Source of the DNA: Prevotella sp. HUN102
GTDB lineage: Bacteria > Bacteroidota > Bacteroidia > Bacteroidales > Bacteroidaceae
DNA: 64,000 bases
Direction of reading: 5' to 3'
Assembly: GCF_000688375.1 (NCBI RefSeq)
Contig: NZ_JIAF01000004.1
Location: 1,674,001-1,738,000, forward strand
A program made the position numbers and the translations under genes. The notes under the pieces were generated by a model. That model was not told where the DNA came from. It saw nothing but the letters and a program-made list of their open reading frames with translations, and did no database searches. How positions within the stretch are numbered: the stretch's first letter is position 1; the number at the start of each line of letters is the position of its first letter. Shown here piece after piece: positions 45,098 to 54,381 of the stretch.

Positions 45098-45105
45098 CAA
45101 AGATA
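45098..45105 (-). promoter_or_regulatory. -7 box of the lipid A operon
   Basis: Minus-strand TATCTTTG, 29 bases before the lpxD ATG, just outside the 3' end of the HD-domain gene. Confidence 0.65.
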
Positions 45106-45116
45106 GCAAAAGTTTG

Positions 45117-46337
45117 TCATATTCGATGATAACAAAAGTAATATTTACAGATTTTTTTGCTTAGGAGTTCAACGTTCAGAATCTCTGACGCCTCGGTAAT
45201 ATCCCTTAAAGTACCGTCTTTGGAAAGGATGCTTATCTGGTCGTCGTGTATGTCGTACATATCTTTTTGGATGGTGTTCACACTCATCAGGTAGTGGGCA
45301 TCCTCAAAATTGATGTTCAGCTTTTCGCTGATTTTCTGCTTGTAATCGTTGATGGAATCTTCGGAAACAGGACTATCATAAATCTCAACCTTGAAGAGTT
45401 TTCTGTTTATAAGGTCCTGAGCCAGTATGGAAAGTATCTTGTCTTCGTGATTCTGCCACACCTTTATGGCACTCCATATATCGTTGTCGTCCAACTGAAT
45501 GTAATGCTCCAGTGCTTCCGGGTGTGAATTAAAGAAGTCTGAATCTACTTCATTCTCAAGAAAATATGCAAAAGAGGGCGAGGCAAAGAGCTTATGTCCT
45601 TTCTTTATCAAATCCTTTGCACGCAGAAGGGTATTGACGAGTATCTTTTCATAGCCTACTGCTGTCTTGTGGAGATACACTTGCCAATACATCAGCCTTC
45701 GGGATGTGAGATAGTTTTCTATGGAATAGATGCCTTTTGACTCTACCACCAGCGAATCGTCCACCACGTTGAGCATCTTGATGATTCGTGCTGAACCGAT
45801 GTTCCCCTCCGTTACTCCCGTGAAGAAACTGTCGCGCCGCAGATAGTCCAGTCTGTCCATATCGAGCTGGCTGCTGATGAGCTGATGAAGGAATTTCTTG
45901 GGATACTCGTTCTTGAAAATCTTGATGGCAAGGTTCAGTTCGCCGTTCATATCGCGATTTATCTGATCCATCATCAACAGGGAGATTTCTTCGTGGGAAA
46001 TGCCTTTTATCAATGTGTTTTCAAGTACGTGAGAGAATGGTCCGTGCCCGATGTCGTGCATCAGGATTGCTGCCTGTACGGCTTCCACTTCACTATCGAA
46101 TATGAAGACTCCTTTCTGCTGAAGCGACAGCACAGCCTCGCTCATTAGATGAAATGCACCCAGTGAATGTTGGAACCTTGTGTGCTGCGCACCGGGATAT
46201 ACTACCGGAGCCATTCCTAATTGCTTGATGCGTGTAAGTCGTTGCATCAGAGGATGCTTTACAATATTTAGGAGCAGACCGGTGGGTATCTTGATGAATC
46301 CGAACACCGGGTCGTTTATTATCTTACATTCATTCAT
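45117..46337 (-). CDS. HD-domain phosphohydrolase
   Basis: This 406-aa protein has an N-terminal HD domain with the metal-binding set His57 (RFQHSLG), His94/Asp95 (LMHDIGHGPFSH) and a later Asp (SQLDMDRLDYLRRD). This matches dGTPase/SAMHD1-like proteins conserved in Bacteroidetes; the natural substrate is unknown. It lies 48 bases upstream of lpxD on the same strand, but lpxD has its own promoter. Confidence 0.88.
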   Translation of the reverse strand: MNECKIINDPVFGFIKIPTGLLLNIVKHPLMQRLTRIKQLGMAPVVYPGAQHTRFQHSLGAFHLMSEAVLSLQQKGVFIFDSEVEAVQAAILMHDIGHGPFSHVLENTLIKGISHEEISLLMMDQINRDMNGELNLAIKIFKNEYPKKFLHQLISSQLDMDRLDYLRRDSFFTGVTEGNIGSARIIKMLNVVDDSLVVESKGIYSIENYLTSRRLMYWQVYLHKTAVGYEKILVNTLLRAKDLIKKGHKLFASPSFAYFLENEVDSDFFNSHPEALEHYIQLDDNDIWSAIKVWQNHEDKILSILAQDLINRKLFKVEIYDSPVSEDSINDYKQKISEKLNINFEDAHYLMSVNTIQKDMYDIHDDQISILSKDGTLRDITEASEILNVELLSKKICKYYFCYHRI

Positions 46338-46453
46338 TTGTGAAAAAGTTTACAACCATATTCTATTCCCTGCAACTCACGATGCTTGGTGCAGTAGGCA
46401 TTTAAATTCCGTTCAGTACATTAAGCTCAAAAAATATTCCAATTATTCTTCGT

Positions 46454-46584
46454 TCGTAAATCGCTGTAAATCAGATGATAAATTATCCGCTTACATTCTT
46501 GCGAAGATTGCGTTCCATTCTTCGCAAGAATGCGATGCAAACGTGCGAAGATTGTCTGCCGTTCTTCGCACATTTGTAAATCGT
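46454..46584 (-). repeat. Dispersed two-hairpin intergenic repeat, copy C (inverted)
   Basis: Read on the minus strand it starts ACGATTTACAAATGTGCGAA and ends CTGATTTACAGCGATTTACG, the same ends as copies A, B and D. The arms in order are TGCGAAGAACG, CAATCTTCGCA, TTGCGAAGAATG and CAATCTTCGCAA. Confidence 0.75.
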
Positions 46585-46732
46585 ATGTTTTATGCGTTGA
46601 TTGTGGGCATTGTTTCGCTGAATTAATGATACAGTTTCGTTGCACGGATTAAGGAAGTATATCAGAACATTGTGCGAAGAGGATTACTCTCATCAGCAAG
46701 TATATAATAAAGGTGTAAGGTGTAAATACGTG

Positions 46733-46759
46733 TTGGAGACGAATTATTTTCGTCTCCAA
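46733..46759 (-). terminator. Hairpin downstream of pyrF
   Basis: TTGGAGACGAA (46733-46743) pairs perfectly with TTCGTCTCCAA (46749-46759) across TTATT. The following T tract is short on the minus strand. Confidence 0.55.
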
Positions 46760-46780
46760 TAGAGTTAATATGTGAACGTT

Positions 46781-47602
46781 TTAGAGTTTCGCAAGTTCGG
46801 CTGCCATTTCTTCTTGCAGTTCCTTTGCCTTGATGCCAGCCGCTTCGGCAAAGTTTTCTTCATTGCTTGCATAGATGATGCCTCGTGAGGAATTGACCAA
46901 CAGGCCGCAATCCTTGATGATGCCATACTTGCAGACTTCCTGAAGGCTGCCGCCCTGTGCGCCGACGCCGGGCACGAGCAGGAAACTTTCAGGAGCAAGT
47001 TTGCGAATGTCTTCAAACATACGTCCTTGTGTTGCGCCTACTACATATATCAGGTTCTCTGGAGTTCCCCATTCCTGAGATTTGGCCAGCACTCGTTCAA
47101 AAAGGCGTGTTCCGTCCTTGTCTTCAAAGAATTGGAAGTCCTGACTGCCCTTGTTGCTTGTGAGAGCCAACAGAACCACCCACTTGTTTTCGTATTCGAG
47201 GAATGGCGTTATGCTGTCTTCGCCCATATACGGAGCCACGGTAACTGCGTCCAAATCGTATTCCTTGAAGAATGTGTGGGCATACATCTTTGAAGTGTTG
47301 CCAATGTCGCCACGCTTGGCATCGGCTATGATGAAGTGCTTGGGATAATTTTCTTTCAGATAAGTTACCGTGTCTTCAAAAGCCTTGATGCCTTTCAGTC
47401 CATAGCATTCGTAGAAGGCGAGATTGGGCTTGTAGGCCACGCAGTAGGGTGCCGTAGCATCGATGATGGCCTTGTTGAAAGCGAAGATAGGGTTTTCCTC
47501 TTTTAAAAGGTGCTTGGGCACTTTGTTCAGGTCGGTGTCAAGACCTACGCAGAGAAAACTCTTCTTTGCGAATATTTGTTCGATTAATTGTTTACGGTTC
47601 AT
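46781..47602 (-). CDS. pyrF: Orotidine 5'-phosphate decarboxylase (type 2)
   Basis: Last step of UMP synthesis. This 273-aa protein is longer than the E. coli enzyme, matching the type 2 subfamily. It has [17 protein letters not shown], the catalytic Lys/Asp run [12 protein letters not shown] (about 93-104), VAPYMGEDS and [11 protein letters not shown] (phosphate loop). It ends the purM-prfA-pyrF series. Confidence 0.96.
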   Translation of the reverse strand: MNRKQLIEQIFAKKSFLCVGLDTDLNKVPKHLLKEENPIFAFNKAIIDATAPYCVAYKPNLAFYECYGLKGIKAFEDTVTYLKENYPKHFIIADAKRGDIGNTSKMYAHTFFKEYDLDAVTVAPYMGEDSITPFLEYENKWVVLLALTSNKGSQDFQFFEDKDGTRLFERVLAKSQEWGTPENLIYVVGATQGRMFEDIRKLAPESFLLVPGVGAQGGSLQEVCKYGIIKDCGLLVNSSRGIIYASNEENFAEAAGIKAKELQEEMAAELAKL

Positions 47603-47752
47603 AAAGATTTTATTTTAGGAGTGAAGGTATTGAGACAAAAAGCGATGGGGATGGAAGAATGAAGACAATAACTTGTTGTGGTATGAACCATTCAGTAATA
47701 TGATTCAGATAAAGCTTTGTTCTCATTCTTGCGTCCCCATTACTTCTCTGTG

Positions 47753-48865
47753 CTATAATTCGTTTTCTTTCATCTTCTCGGCATTCTCGGCAACGATCAG
47801 TGCATCGATCATATCTTGGATTTCTCCGTTCATAAAGCCGGGAAGGTCGTGGGTGGTAAATCCGATACGGTGGTCGGTTACACGTCCTTGAGGATAGTTG
47901 TAGGTGCGGATTTTTGCCGAACGGTCGCCAGTGGAAACCAAGCTCTTGCGGCGGTTTGCAATGTCGTCTACATATTTTTGGTGTTCCCTGTCGTAGATGA
48001 AAGTGCGCAGTCGCGAGAGTGCGCGCTCCTTGTTTTTGGGCTGGTCGCGCGTTTCCGTACATTCAATGAGAATTTCCTCCACCTCGCCGGTATTGGGATT
48101 CTTCCAAGGATAACGCAGGCGCACACCGGATTCCACCTTGTTCACGTTCTGACCACCTGCGCCACTTGAACGGAAAGTATCCCACTTGATGTCGCCCTCG
48201 TTGATGTTTACCTCGAACTTGTCGGCTTCGGGGAGTACGGCAACGGTGGCAGCCGATGTCTGCATACGGCCTTGCGTGTCGGTTGAAGGCACGCGCTGAA
48301 CGCGGTGAACGCCCGATTCGTATTTCAGGATGCCATAAACGCCGTCGCCCGATACGGCGAAGTCTATCTGCTTGAAACCACCCACGGCACCTTCTGATAC
48401 CGACGTGATGGAGAGCGTCCAACCTTTCTTGTCGCAATATCTCTTGTACATATTGAAGATGTCGCCTGCAAAGAGGGCGGCTTCGTCGCCACCGGTTCCG
48501 GCGCGCACTTCCATCTGCACGTTCTTGTCGTCTTCAGGATCTTTCGGCACGAGCAGCAGCTTTATTTCTTCTTCCAACTTGGGTTGGAGTTCTTCGTTTT
48601 CGCTCAGTTCCATACGAGCCATTTCCTTCATATCGGGGTCGCTCTCGTTTGTCAATATATCCTTTGCCTCACTGATAGTCGTGATGCAGTTGATATAACG
48701 CTTTCGGGCATTCATAATGTCGCCAAGGTCTTTATATTCCTTCGTGAGCTTGACGTATCTTTGCTGGTCGCTTATAACATCAGGGTCGGTGATGAGTGTT
48801 GAAACTTCTTCAAATCGGGCTTCAAGACCATCAAGTTTCTCTAATATACTGTTATTCTCTGCCAT
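47753..48865 (-). CDS. prfA: Peptide chain release factor 1
   Basis: Recognises UAA and UAG and releases the completed peptide. This 370-aa protein contains the codon-recognition PxT motif as PST (QRVPSTDTQGR) and the peptidyl-tRNA hydrolysis motif GGQ in SGAGGQNVNKVE. Having RF1 means UAG is read as stop, relevant to the interrupted fimbrillin gene. It lies between purM and pyrF on one strand. Confidence 0.97.
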   Translation of the reverse strand: MAENNSILEKLDGLEARFEEVSTLITDPDVISDQQRYVKLTKEYKDLGDIMNARKRYINCITTISEAKDILTNESDPDMKEMARMELSENEELQPKLEEEIKLLLVPKDPEDDKNVQMEVRAGTGGDEAALFAGDIFNMYKRYCDKKGWTLSITSVSEGAVGGFKQIDFAVSGDGVYGILKYESGVHRVQRVPSTDTQGRMQTSAATVAVLPEADKFEVNINEGDIKWDTFRSSGAGGQNVNKVESGVRLRYPWKNPNTGEVEEILIECTETRDQPKNKERALSRLRTFIYDREHQKYVDDIANRRKSLVSTGDRSAKIRTYNYPQGRVTDHRIGFTTHDLPGFMNGEIQDMIDALIVAENAEKMKENEL

Positions 48866-49068
48866 TAATTATGTTTGTTTGTTGTTTTTTAAATCGAATC
48901 TTCCTCGTTGAAAGGAATGTGATGTGCCTCACGATAATTCTTTCAGCTTGTTGCCTGTATTGGGAATCCTATTGCAAATGCCCTGTAAGACGTTCTTTGA
49001 TATTTCGGGAATTTCTCGGAAATGCTCTGCAAAGCATTCTTTGACATATCCCTTTCGGAAGTGCCGAA

Positions 49069-50232
49069 TTAATATTCAAAGGTTCCAAATTCAGAATTGA
49101 TGGTAAGGCTCTTCGGTCCTTCTTCTATGTGGCCGATTACCTGCGCATCAATGTTGAACGACTTGCTGATTGCGATAATCCTGTCGGCAACTTCAGGACG
49201 CACGTAGATTTCCATACGGTGTCCCATATTGAACACCTGATACATTTCCTTCCAATCGGTGCCGCTGCATTCCTTGATGGCTTGGAAGAGTGGGGGAACT
49301 GGGAACATATTATCCTTTATCACTCTGCAATTCTCGTTTACGAAATGCAGCACTTTGGTCTGTGCGCCACCGGTGCAATGTACCATTCCGTGGATTTCAG
49401 GGCGAAGCTCGTCGAGGATGCGCTTGATGACGGGAGCATAAGTGCGGGTAGGGGAGAGAACAAGCTCTCCGGCATTGAGAGGACTGTTTTCCACCTTGTC
49501 GTCCAAACGGTACTTGCCGCTGTAAACCAATTCGTTCGGCACGGCGTGGTCGAAACTCTCCGGATATTTTTCTGCCAGATACTTGGCGAACACATCGTGG
49601 CGGGCACTGGTCAGTCCGTTGCTTCCCATACCACCGTTGTATTTCTTCTCGTAGGTAGCCTGACCAGTGGAACTCAGACCCACGATGACGTCGCCGGGAC
49701 GGATGTTGGCATTGTCTATCACGTCCTTGCGCTTCATACGGCAGGTTACGGTGGAGTCTACGATGATGGTACGCACAAGGTCGCCCACGTCGGCTGTTTC
49801 TCCTCCTGTCGGATAGATGCCGATACCCATTTCGCGCATTTCGGCCAGCAGTTCATCGGTGCCGTTGATGATGGCAGAGATTACTTCGCCGGGAATGAGC
49901 ATCTTGTTGCGCCCGATGGTGGAAGACACTAGGATATTATCAACGGCACCTACACACAGCAGGTCGTCGGTATTCATCACGATGGCATCCTGTGCGATGC
50001 CTCTCCACACGTCTAAGTTGCCGGTTTCCTTCCAGTACATATAGGCAAGCGACGATTTTGTGCCTGCACCGTCGGCGTGCATAATGTTGCAATACTCTGG
50101 GTCTCCCCCGAGAATGTCGGGAATGATCTTGCAAAAAGCCTGCGGATAGAGACCCTTGTCGATATTCTTGATGGCATTATGCACATCTTCCTTGGCAGCA
50201 CTTACGCCGCGCATCATATATCTGTTGTCCAT
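49069..50232 (-). CDS. purM: Phosphoribosylformylglycinamidine cyclo-ligase
   Basis: Closes the imidazole ring to give aminoimidazole ribonucleotide in purine synthesis. This 387-aa protein shows the AIR-synthase layout: the N-terminal half has MHADGAGTKSSLAYMYW, VMNTDDLLCVGA and GGETADVGDLV; the C-terminal half has GMVHCTGGAQTKVLHF. It is somewhat longer than E. coli PurM (345 aa), as usual in this phylum. Confidence 0.93.
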   Translation of the reverse strand: MDNRYMMRGVSAAKEDVHNAIKNIDKGLYPQAFCKIIPDILGGDPEYCNIMHADGAGTKSSLAYMYWKETGNLDVWRGIAQDAIVMNTDDLLCVGAVDNILVSSTIGRNKMLIPGEVISAIINGTDELLAEMREMGIGIYPTGGETADVGDLVRTIIVDSTVTCRMKRKDVIDNANIRPGDVIVGLSSTGQATYEKKYNGGMGSNGLTSARHDVFAKYLAEKYPESFDHAVPNELVYSGKYRLDDKVENSPLNAGELVLSPTRTYAPVIKRILDELRPEIHGMVHCTGGAQTKVLHFVNENCRVIKDNMFPVPPLFQAIKECSGTDWKEMYQVFNMGHRMEIYVRPEVADRIIAISKSFNIDAQVIGHIEEGPKSLTINSEFGTFEY

Positions 50233-50328
50233 ATTCTAATTAATTGACGAGTGAACGGGTTGTTTGCTCTCCCGTGCAGCGTCTGCCCAAACGTGAGAGG
50301 ACAGACGCTCCATCGGCGACCGTGCCGC

Positions 50329-50808
50329 TTACTGCCTGAAACTTAATGGCAGGCGATACAAAGCCTTCACTTTCTTGCCCTTCGATTCGCCCGGTTTCCA
50401 ATTCGGCATCAGACGGATAAGGCGCACGCCCTCCTTGGCAAAAGCAAGAATACATTCTTTCTTCAGCTTTTCCTGCTGTTCGACGGTCAATTTGTCGAAA
50501 AACTTTTTATCGTAGCTCGAGATGGTGCAATCCTTGGCAGTAATGTCCGTGATGCTTCCATCCTTGTCGATGGCGAAGCTCATCAGTACCCGCCCTTGCA
50601 CGCCAGCCTCCATAGCCTTCGTGGGGTATTGAATGTTCTTTGAGAGAAACTGAAGCAATGCTTGCTCGCCACCGGGAAAGGAGGGCATCTTGTCGGCATC
50701 GCAACTGGTTTCAGCCTTGGTGCTGCCTGTTGCCCGAACGGTCTGTGCCATACTGTTTACGGTCATAGACACGATAAACAGAAGCAGGATAAATGTTTTT
50801 TGCTTCAT
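50329..50808 (-). CDS. Exported TonB C-terminal-domain protein
   Basis: From ATG at 50808, 159 aa: the signal peptide MKQKTFILLLFIVSMTVNSMAQ, then a TonB C-terminal domain (about 40-159; SFPGGEQALLQFLSKNIQYP and GRVLMSFAIDKDGSI). It lacks the long Pro-rich spacer and cytoplasmic anchor of true TonB, so it probably is a periplasmic partner rather than the main energy transducer. It is divergent from the HU-like gene across the 22-bp palindrome array. Confidence 0.88.
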   Translation of the reverse strand: MKQKTFILLLFIVSMTVNSMAQTVRATGSTKAETSCDADKMPSFPGGEQALLQFLSKNIQYPTKAMEAGVQGRVLMSFAIDKDGSITDITAKDCTISSYDKKFFDKLTVEQQEKLKKECILAFAKEGVRLIRLMPNWKPGESKGKKVKALYRLPLSFRQ

Positions 50809-50833
50809 AAGATATAATTTTGATTTTGCGCTG

Positions 50834-50841
50834 CAAAGGTA
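50834..50841 (-). promoter_or_regulatory. -7 box of the TonB-domain gene
   Basis: Minus-strand TACCTTTG, a perfect TAnnTTTG match, 25 bases before the ATG at 50808. The palindrome array begins about 90 bases further upstream. Confidence 0.6.
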
Positions 50842-50928
50842 GTATATATTTGTTGATTTTGAGCCGAATACAGAGATAAAATTTCCTTTTGCCCGCCTGA
50901 TTTGGACAACTATAAACTGGTGGTCGGG

Positions 50929-51034
50929 AAATATCACGTAATATTTAGGGAAATATCACGTGATATTTGAGCAAATATTACGTGATATTTGGACGAATAT
51001 CACGTGATATTCTTTTAAAAAACACGTGATAAAA
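50929..51034. promoter_or_regulatory. Array of five ACGT-centred palindromes with 22-bp period
   Basis: Four units read AATATCACGTGATATT or one-base variants, and a fifth, degenerate one reads AACACGTGATAA. ACGT cores lie at 50936, 50958, 50980, 51002 and 51024, exactly 22 bp apart, close to two helical turns, so bound proteins would line one face of the DNA. The array stands between divergent genes for a TonB-domain protein and a HU-like protein. It looks like a cooperative operator or iteron-like cluster; the binding protein is unknown. Confidence 0.85.
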
Positions 51035-51148
51035 TTTGTTTTTATGAAAAATAATGCCGATATTAGCAGCAGAATAGAATATTGGCTGCCTGTATGAATG
51101 AACCCCCGCGAGGGCAGCTTTATCGGGGAAACTAAATTTATTACGCTT

Positions 51149-51601
51149 ATGGCAAACAGACCATTGGCCTATACGCTGACCTCACAGAAGGCTACGGTAG
51201 GCAAATTCAAGGACAAGAAAGTATTCAGAGCACGCCCGACAGGACGCAAGCGCGTTGACTACCGTTCGTTCTGCGACGAGGTTGCCAATGCCACGACCTT
51301 CAAGGGTGCAGAGGTGGAAGCTGTGCTCCGGCTCGCTGCCGAGATTGCAAAGAAGCACGTTGAGAACGGAGACATTGTGGAGTATGGCGACCTTGGCACG
51401 CTCTCGCCGTCGTTCCAGAGTAAGATGGTGGAGAAAAAGGAGGATTTCAATCCCCGCGTTCACATCACGAAGCCAGTCGTGAAGCTCGCTCCGTCGAAAC
51501 GCTACTTCACGCTGGAGGGTGTTACCTATGAGCGTGTGGAGAGCGTGAAGCCGTCCGGGGAAGGTGGCTCTTCATCGGAAGAAGAAAGTATGGATCCATA
51601 A
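51149..51601 (+). CDS. HU-related DNA-binding protein (HU-HIG type)
   Basis: ATG at 51149 gives 150 aa beginning MANRPLAYTLTSQKATVGKF, the usual opening of the Bacteroidetes HU-HIG group. The HU-like fold includes KHVENGDIVEYGDLGTLSPSF (about 70-90); the tail is Ser/Glu-rich. It probably binds and bends DNA. An upstream in-frame ATG at 51098 is less likely given family starts. The gene follows the palindrome array by 115 bases and ends at a strong terminator. Confidence 0.88.
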   Translation: MANRPLAYTLTSQKATVGKFKDKKVFRARPTGRKRVDYRSFCDEVANATTFKGAEVEAVLRLAAEIAKKHVENGDIVEYGDLGTLSPSFQSKMVEKKEDFNPRVHITKPVVKLAPSKRYFTLEGVTYERVESVKPSGEGGSSSEEESMDP

Positions 51602-51630
51602 TGATGATTCTGCTTTATCGTAAACATTGA

Positions 51631-51668
51631 CGAGGGCAGCCGACTGATTTCGGCTGCCCTCGCTTTTC
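51631..51668 (+). terminator. Strong terminator after the HU-like gene
   Basis: CGAGGGCAGCCGA (51631-51643) pairs perfectly with TCGGCTGCCCTCG (51650-51662), followed by CTTTTCTTTTG. Confidence 0.9.
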
Positions 51669-51738
51669 TTTTGCCGGAATTTGGCAACAGGGTCGGATAA
51701 AATTTGTGTATTGATATTCTTTGATTCAGAGTTGCATC

Positions 51739-52491
51739 TTACCGTTCTTCTCTCCCGTTCCAAAATTCCCAACTTGCGAATGCCTGAAGGAGAAGCATTT
51801 CGAGTCCGTTCTTTACGGTTGCTCCGTGTTTGCGCCCCTTTTTCATAAAGAGCGTTTCGTCGGGATTGTATATCAGGTCGTATAATAGATTGTGGCTGTC
51901 CATAGCTTCGTAGGGAAGGTTCGGACATTGGTCCACCTTGGGATACATTCCCAACGGCGTGCAGTTTATGATTACATTGAACTTCCTGATAATCTTCGGC
52001 GACAGGTCGTCGTAGGTAAGTCCGTTGAGAACCTTTTCCCTTGAAACGAACTTCGTTTCCAGTCCGAGTGATTTCAGTCCGTAGTCTACTGCCTTTGCGG
52101 CACCACCGGTTCCGAGTATGAGTGCTCTCTTATGGTAACGCTCCAATAGGGGTTCAATGCTGCGAGTGAATCCTATCGCATCGCTGTTGAAGCCCTTCAG
52201 GGTAGTTTTGCTTCCGTTGTGCTCCACACGGATAACGTTCACCGCGCCTATTGCCTTGGCTTCCGGAGACATAGAGTCAAGATACTTTATCACTTGTTCC
52301 TTGTAGGGAATCGTTACGTTGAGCCCCTTCAGTTCAGGATTCGTGTTCAGAATCTCGCGTAAATTATCAATGGCAGGTATCTCAAAGTTGATGTATTCTG
52401 CATCGATGTTCTCGTTCTGGAATTTCTCGTTGAAATAATCTATTGAGAATGAATGTCCCAACGAAACTCCTATGAGTCCATATTTATCCAT
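51739..52491 (-). CDS. aroE: Shikimate dehydrogenase
   Basis: Reduces 3-dehydroshikimate with NADPH in aromatic amino acid synthesis. This 250-aa protein has the substrate site GVSLGHSFSIDYFN and NVTIPYKEQVI (catalytic Lys), NSDAIGFTRS, and the NADP loop ILGTGGAAKAVDYGL. It is shorter than E. coli AroE (272 aa) but complete for this phylum. Last gene of phoH-purC-menG-aroE. Confidence 0.95.
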   Translation of the reverse strand: MDKYGLIGVSLGHSFSIDYFNEKFQNENIDAEYINFEIPAIDNLREILNTNPELKGLNVTIPYKEQVIKYLDSMSPEAKAIGAVNVIRVEHNGSKTTLKGFNSDAIGFTRSIEPLLERYHKRALILGTGGAAKAVDYGLKSLGLETKFVSREKVLNGLTYDDLSPKIIRKFNVIINCTPLGMYPKVDQCPNLPYEAMDSHNLLYDLIYNPDETLFMKKGRKHGATVKNGLEMLLLQAFASWEFWNGREER

Positions 52492-52553
52492 AAGCGTCTG
52501 TATTAAACTTTAGTTCGATGAATTATCTCGGATTTTCAGGCTCGTGTTTATTG

Positions 52554-53288
52554 TTACTTCTCGGCAATGTACATCGTGCAGATGCCGAATGTAAGTCGCT
52601 TGAAATATGTCTTCCCGAAACCTGCATTCTTGAATATCGTCATCATCTGCTCGCCCTGAGGAAATGCCGCTATCGTCTTGTTAAGATAGTCGTATGCGCT
52701 CCTGTCTTTCGATATGAGGCGACCGTAAGTGGGGAGCACCACCTTTGAATAGAGCTTAAACAGTTGCTTCATCGGGAAACTGACCGGCGTGGTAAGCTCT
52801 ATGATGCAGAGGTGTCCGCCTTTCTTCAATACTCTGCACATCTCACTTAGTCCTTTGTCAAGGTCTTGGAAATTCCGTATGCCAAAGGCGGCAGTTACTC
52901 CGTCGAAGGTCTCTGATGGGAAGGTAAGGTTCAGGCAGTCTTCTTTCTGGAAAGCAATGATGTGCTCAAGTTTCTCAGCCTTTACCTTCTTTCTTCCGAT
53001 TTCCATCATTCCTTCCGAAATGTCGGCACCAACGAGTGTCTTGGGATTGAGCATCTTTGCCAGCTGGATGGCGAAATCTCCCGTGCCCGTAGCCACATCA
53101 AGTATTGTGTCGGGCTTGAAAGGACTCAATTCCTTGATAGCTTTCCTCCGCCAGTACTTGTCTATGTTCCAAGAGAGGCGATGGTTCAGCGTGTCGTAGG
53201 TGGGAGCGATGTTGTCGAACATCTCTTCCACGAGTTTTCCTTTTTCGCCCTTACCCTCGTAAGGCTTGATCTTTTCTTGATTGTACAC
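52554..53288 (-). CDS. menG: Demethylmenaquinone / ubiquinone-type methyltransferase
   Basis: SAM-dependent C-methyltransferase making menaquinone. It has the family motifs [36 protein letters not shown] (SAM loop) and [18 protein letters not shown] at 53288 is proposed as the start because homologues open [10 protein letters not shown] and the codon before YNQEKIKPY here is GTG (244 aa); the ATG at 53378 would add 30 residues without family similarity. Confidence 0.92.
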   Translation of the reverse strand: MYNQEKIKPYEGKGEKGKLVEEMFDNIAPTYDTLNHRLSWNIDKYWRRKAIKELSPFKPDTILDVATGTGDFAIQLAKMLNPKTLVGADISEGMMEIGRKKVKAEKLEHIIAFQKEDCLNLTFPSETFDGVTAAFGIRNFQDLDKGLSEMCRVLKKGGHLCIIELTTPVSFPMKQLFKLYSKVVLPTYGRLISKDRSAYDYLNKTIAAFPQGEQMMTIFKNAGFGKTYFKRLTFGICTMYIAEK

Positions 53289-53417
53289 TTGAATGTTGGT
53301 TGTTTGGCTTAGGGATATATCCTGTGCATATCTGTTGGAAATCAAGATATGAAAACGGACGATATGCGCAGAATACATCCCTGTCTGTTTGTTTGTAAAG
53401 GCCGAAACCTTCCGTGA

Positions 53418-54371
53418 TTATTTTCTTGAAGCGAGATATTCGCTCACGTTCTTTTCGATGCGCGCAGCAAGGTCGGACTCGATGCTCGCTTTGTCGAACT
53501 TCTCACCGGTAATATGTTCGTATAGTTCGATGTAACGCTCGCTCACGCTTTCTGCATATTCGTCGGTAATCTCGGGCATAGTCTGTCCCGGTTCGTTCAT
53601 AAAGTCGTGCTCTATCAGCCATTGGCGCACGAACTCCTTTGAAAGCTGCTTCTGTGGTTCTCCCTTTGCAAGTTTCTCCTCGTAGCCTTCAGCATAGAAG
53701 TATCGGCTTGAGTCCGGTGTGTGAATCTCGTCGATAAGGTAGCACTGACCATCGCGCTTGCCAAATTCATACTTTGTATCTACGAGAATAAGACCGTGCT
53801 TGGCAGCAATTTCCTGACCACGGGCGAAAATTCTGCGTGTCCAGTCCTCGATGATGTTGTAATCTTCTTCCGAAACAATTCCCTGACGGATGATTTCTTC
53901 CTTTGAAATATTCAGGTCGTGGCCTTCGTCAGCCTTTGTTGTAGGTGTGATGATAGGCTCGGGGAATCGCTCGTTCTCCTTCATTCCGTCGGGAAGCTTC
54001 ACGCCGCAGATCTCGCGGCAGCCGTTCTTGTAGTCTCTCCACGCCGAACCTGTGAGGATGGAACGGATAATCATTTCCACACGGAATCCTTCGCATTTAA
54101 GACCTACCGTAACCATCGGGTCTGGAGTTGCGAGTTTCCAGTTAGGACAAATGTCTGTTGTCTGATCCAGAAACTTTGCAGCAATCTGATTCAATACTTG
54201 CCCCTTGAATGGAATACCTTTTGGCAATACTACGTCGAACGCTGAAATACGGTCGGTAGCCACCATCACGATGAGGTCGTCGTTGATATCATACACATCA
54301 CGAACTTTACCGTGGTAAACACTCTTTTGTCCATCAAAATGGAAATCGGTCTTTGTTAATGCTTTCATCAT
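53418..54371 (-). CDS. purC: SAICAR synthase
   Basis: Joins aspartate to CAIR in purine synthesis. This 317-aa protein has [54 protein letters not shown] and [11 protein letters not shown]...[10 protein letters not shown]. It is longer than the bacterial average and resembles the PurC form common in Bacteroidetes. It starts 10 bases after phoH ends. Confidence 0.96.
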   Translation of the reverse strand: MMKALTKTDFHFDGQKSVYHGKVRDVYDINDDLIVMVATDRISAFDVVLPKGIPFKGQVLNQIAAKFLDQTTDICPNWKLATPDPMVTVGLKCEGFRVEMIIRSILTGSAWRDYKNGCREICGVKLPDGMKENERFPEPIITPTTKADEGHDLNISKEEIIRQGIVSEEDYNIIEDWTRRIFARGQEIAAKHGLILVDTKYEFGKRDGQCYLIDEIHTPDSSRYFYAEGYEEKLAKGEPQKQLSKEFVRQWLIEHDFMNEPGQTMPEITDEYAESVSERYIELYEHITGEKFDKASIESDLAARIEKNVSEYLASRK

Positions 54372-54381
54372 AGTTCTATAA

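Larger units (their letters stand above)
46338..46780. other. Gene-free region with one dispersed repeat copy and a hairpin
   Basis: It holds repeat copy C (46454-46584) and the hairpin TTGGAGACGAA/TTCGTCTCCAA (46733-46759), a possible pyrF terminator. No credible coding frame is seen. Confidence 0.6.

Noticed and set aside
49129..49932. 267-aa plus-strand frame opposite purM
   Set aside because: Antisense shadow of purM without recognisable domains.
50929..51034. CRISPR-like array
   Set aside because: The units are palindromic with 4-6 base gaps that do not behave as spacers, and no cas gene is near.
51043..51096. 17-codon frame before the HU-like gene as a leader peptide
   Set aside because: No conserved codon run or attenuator beside it; could be chance in the leader.
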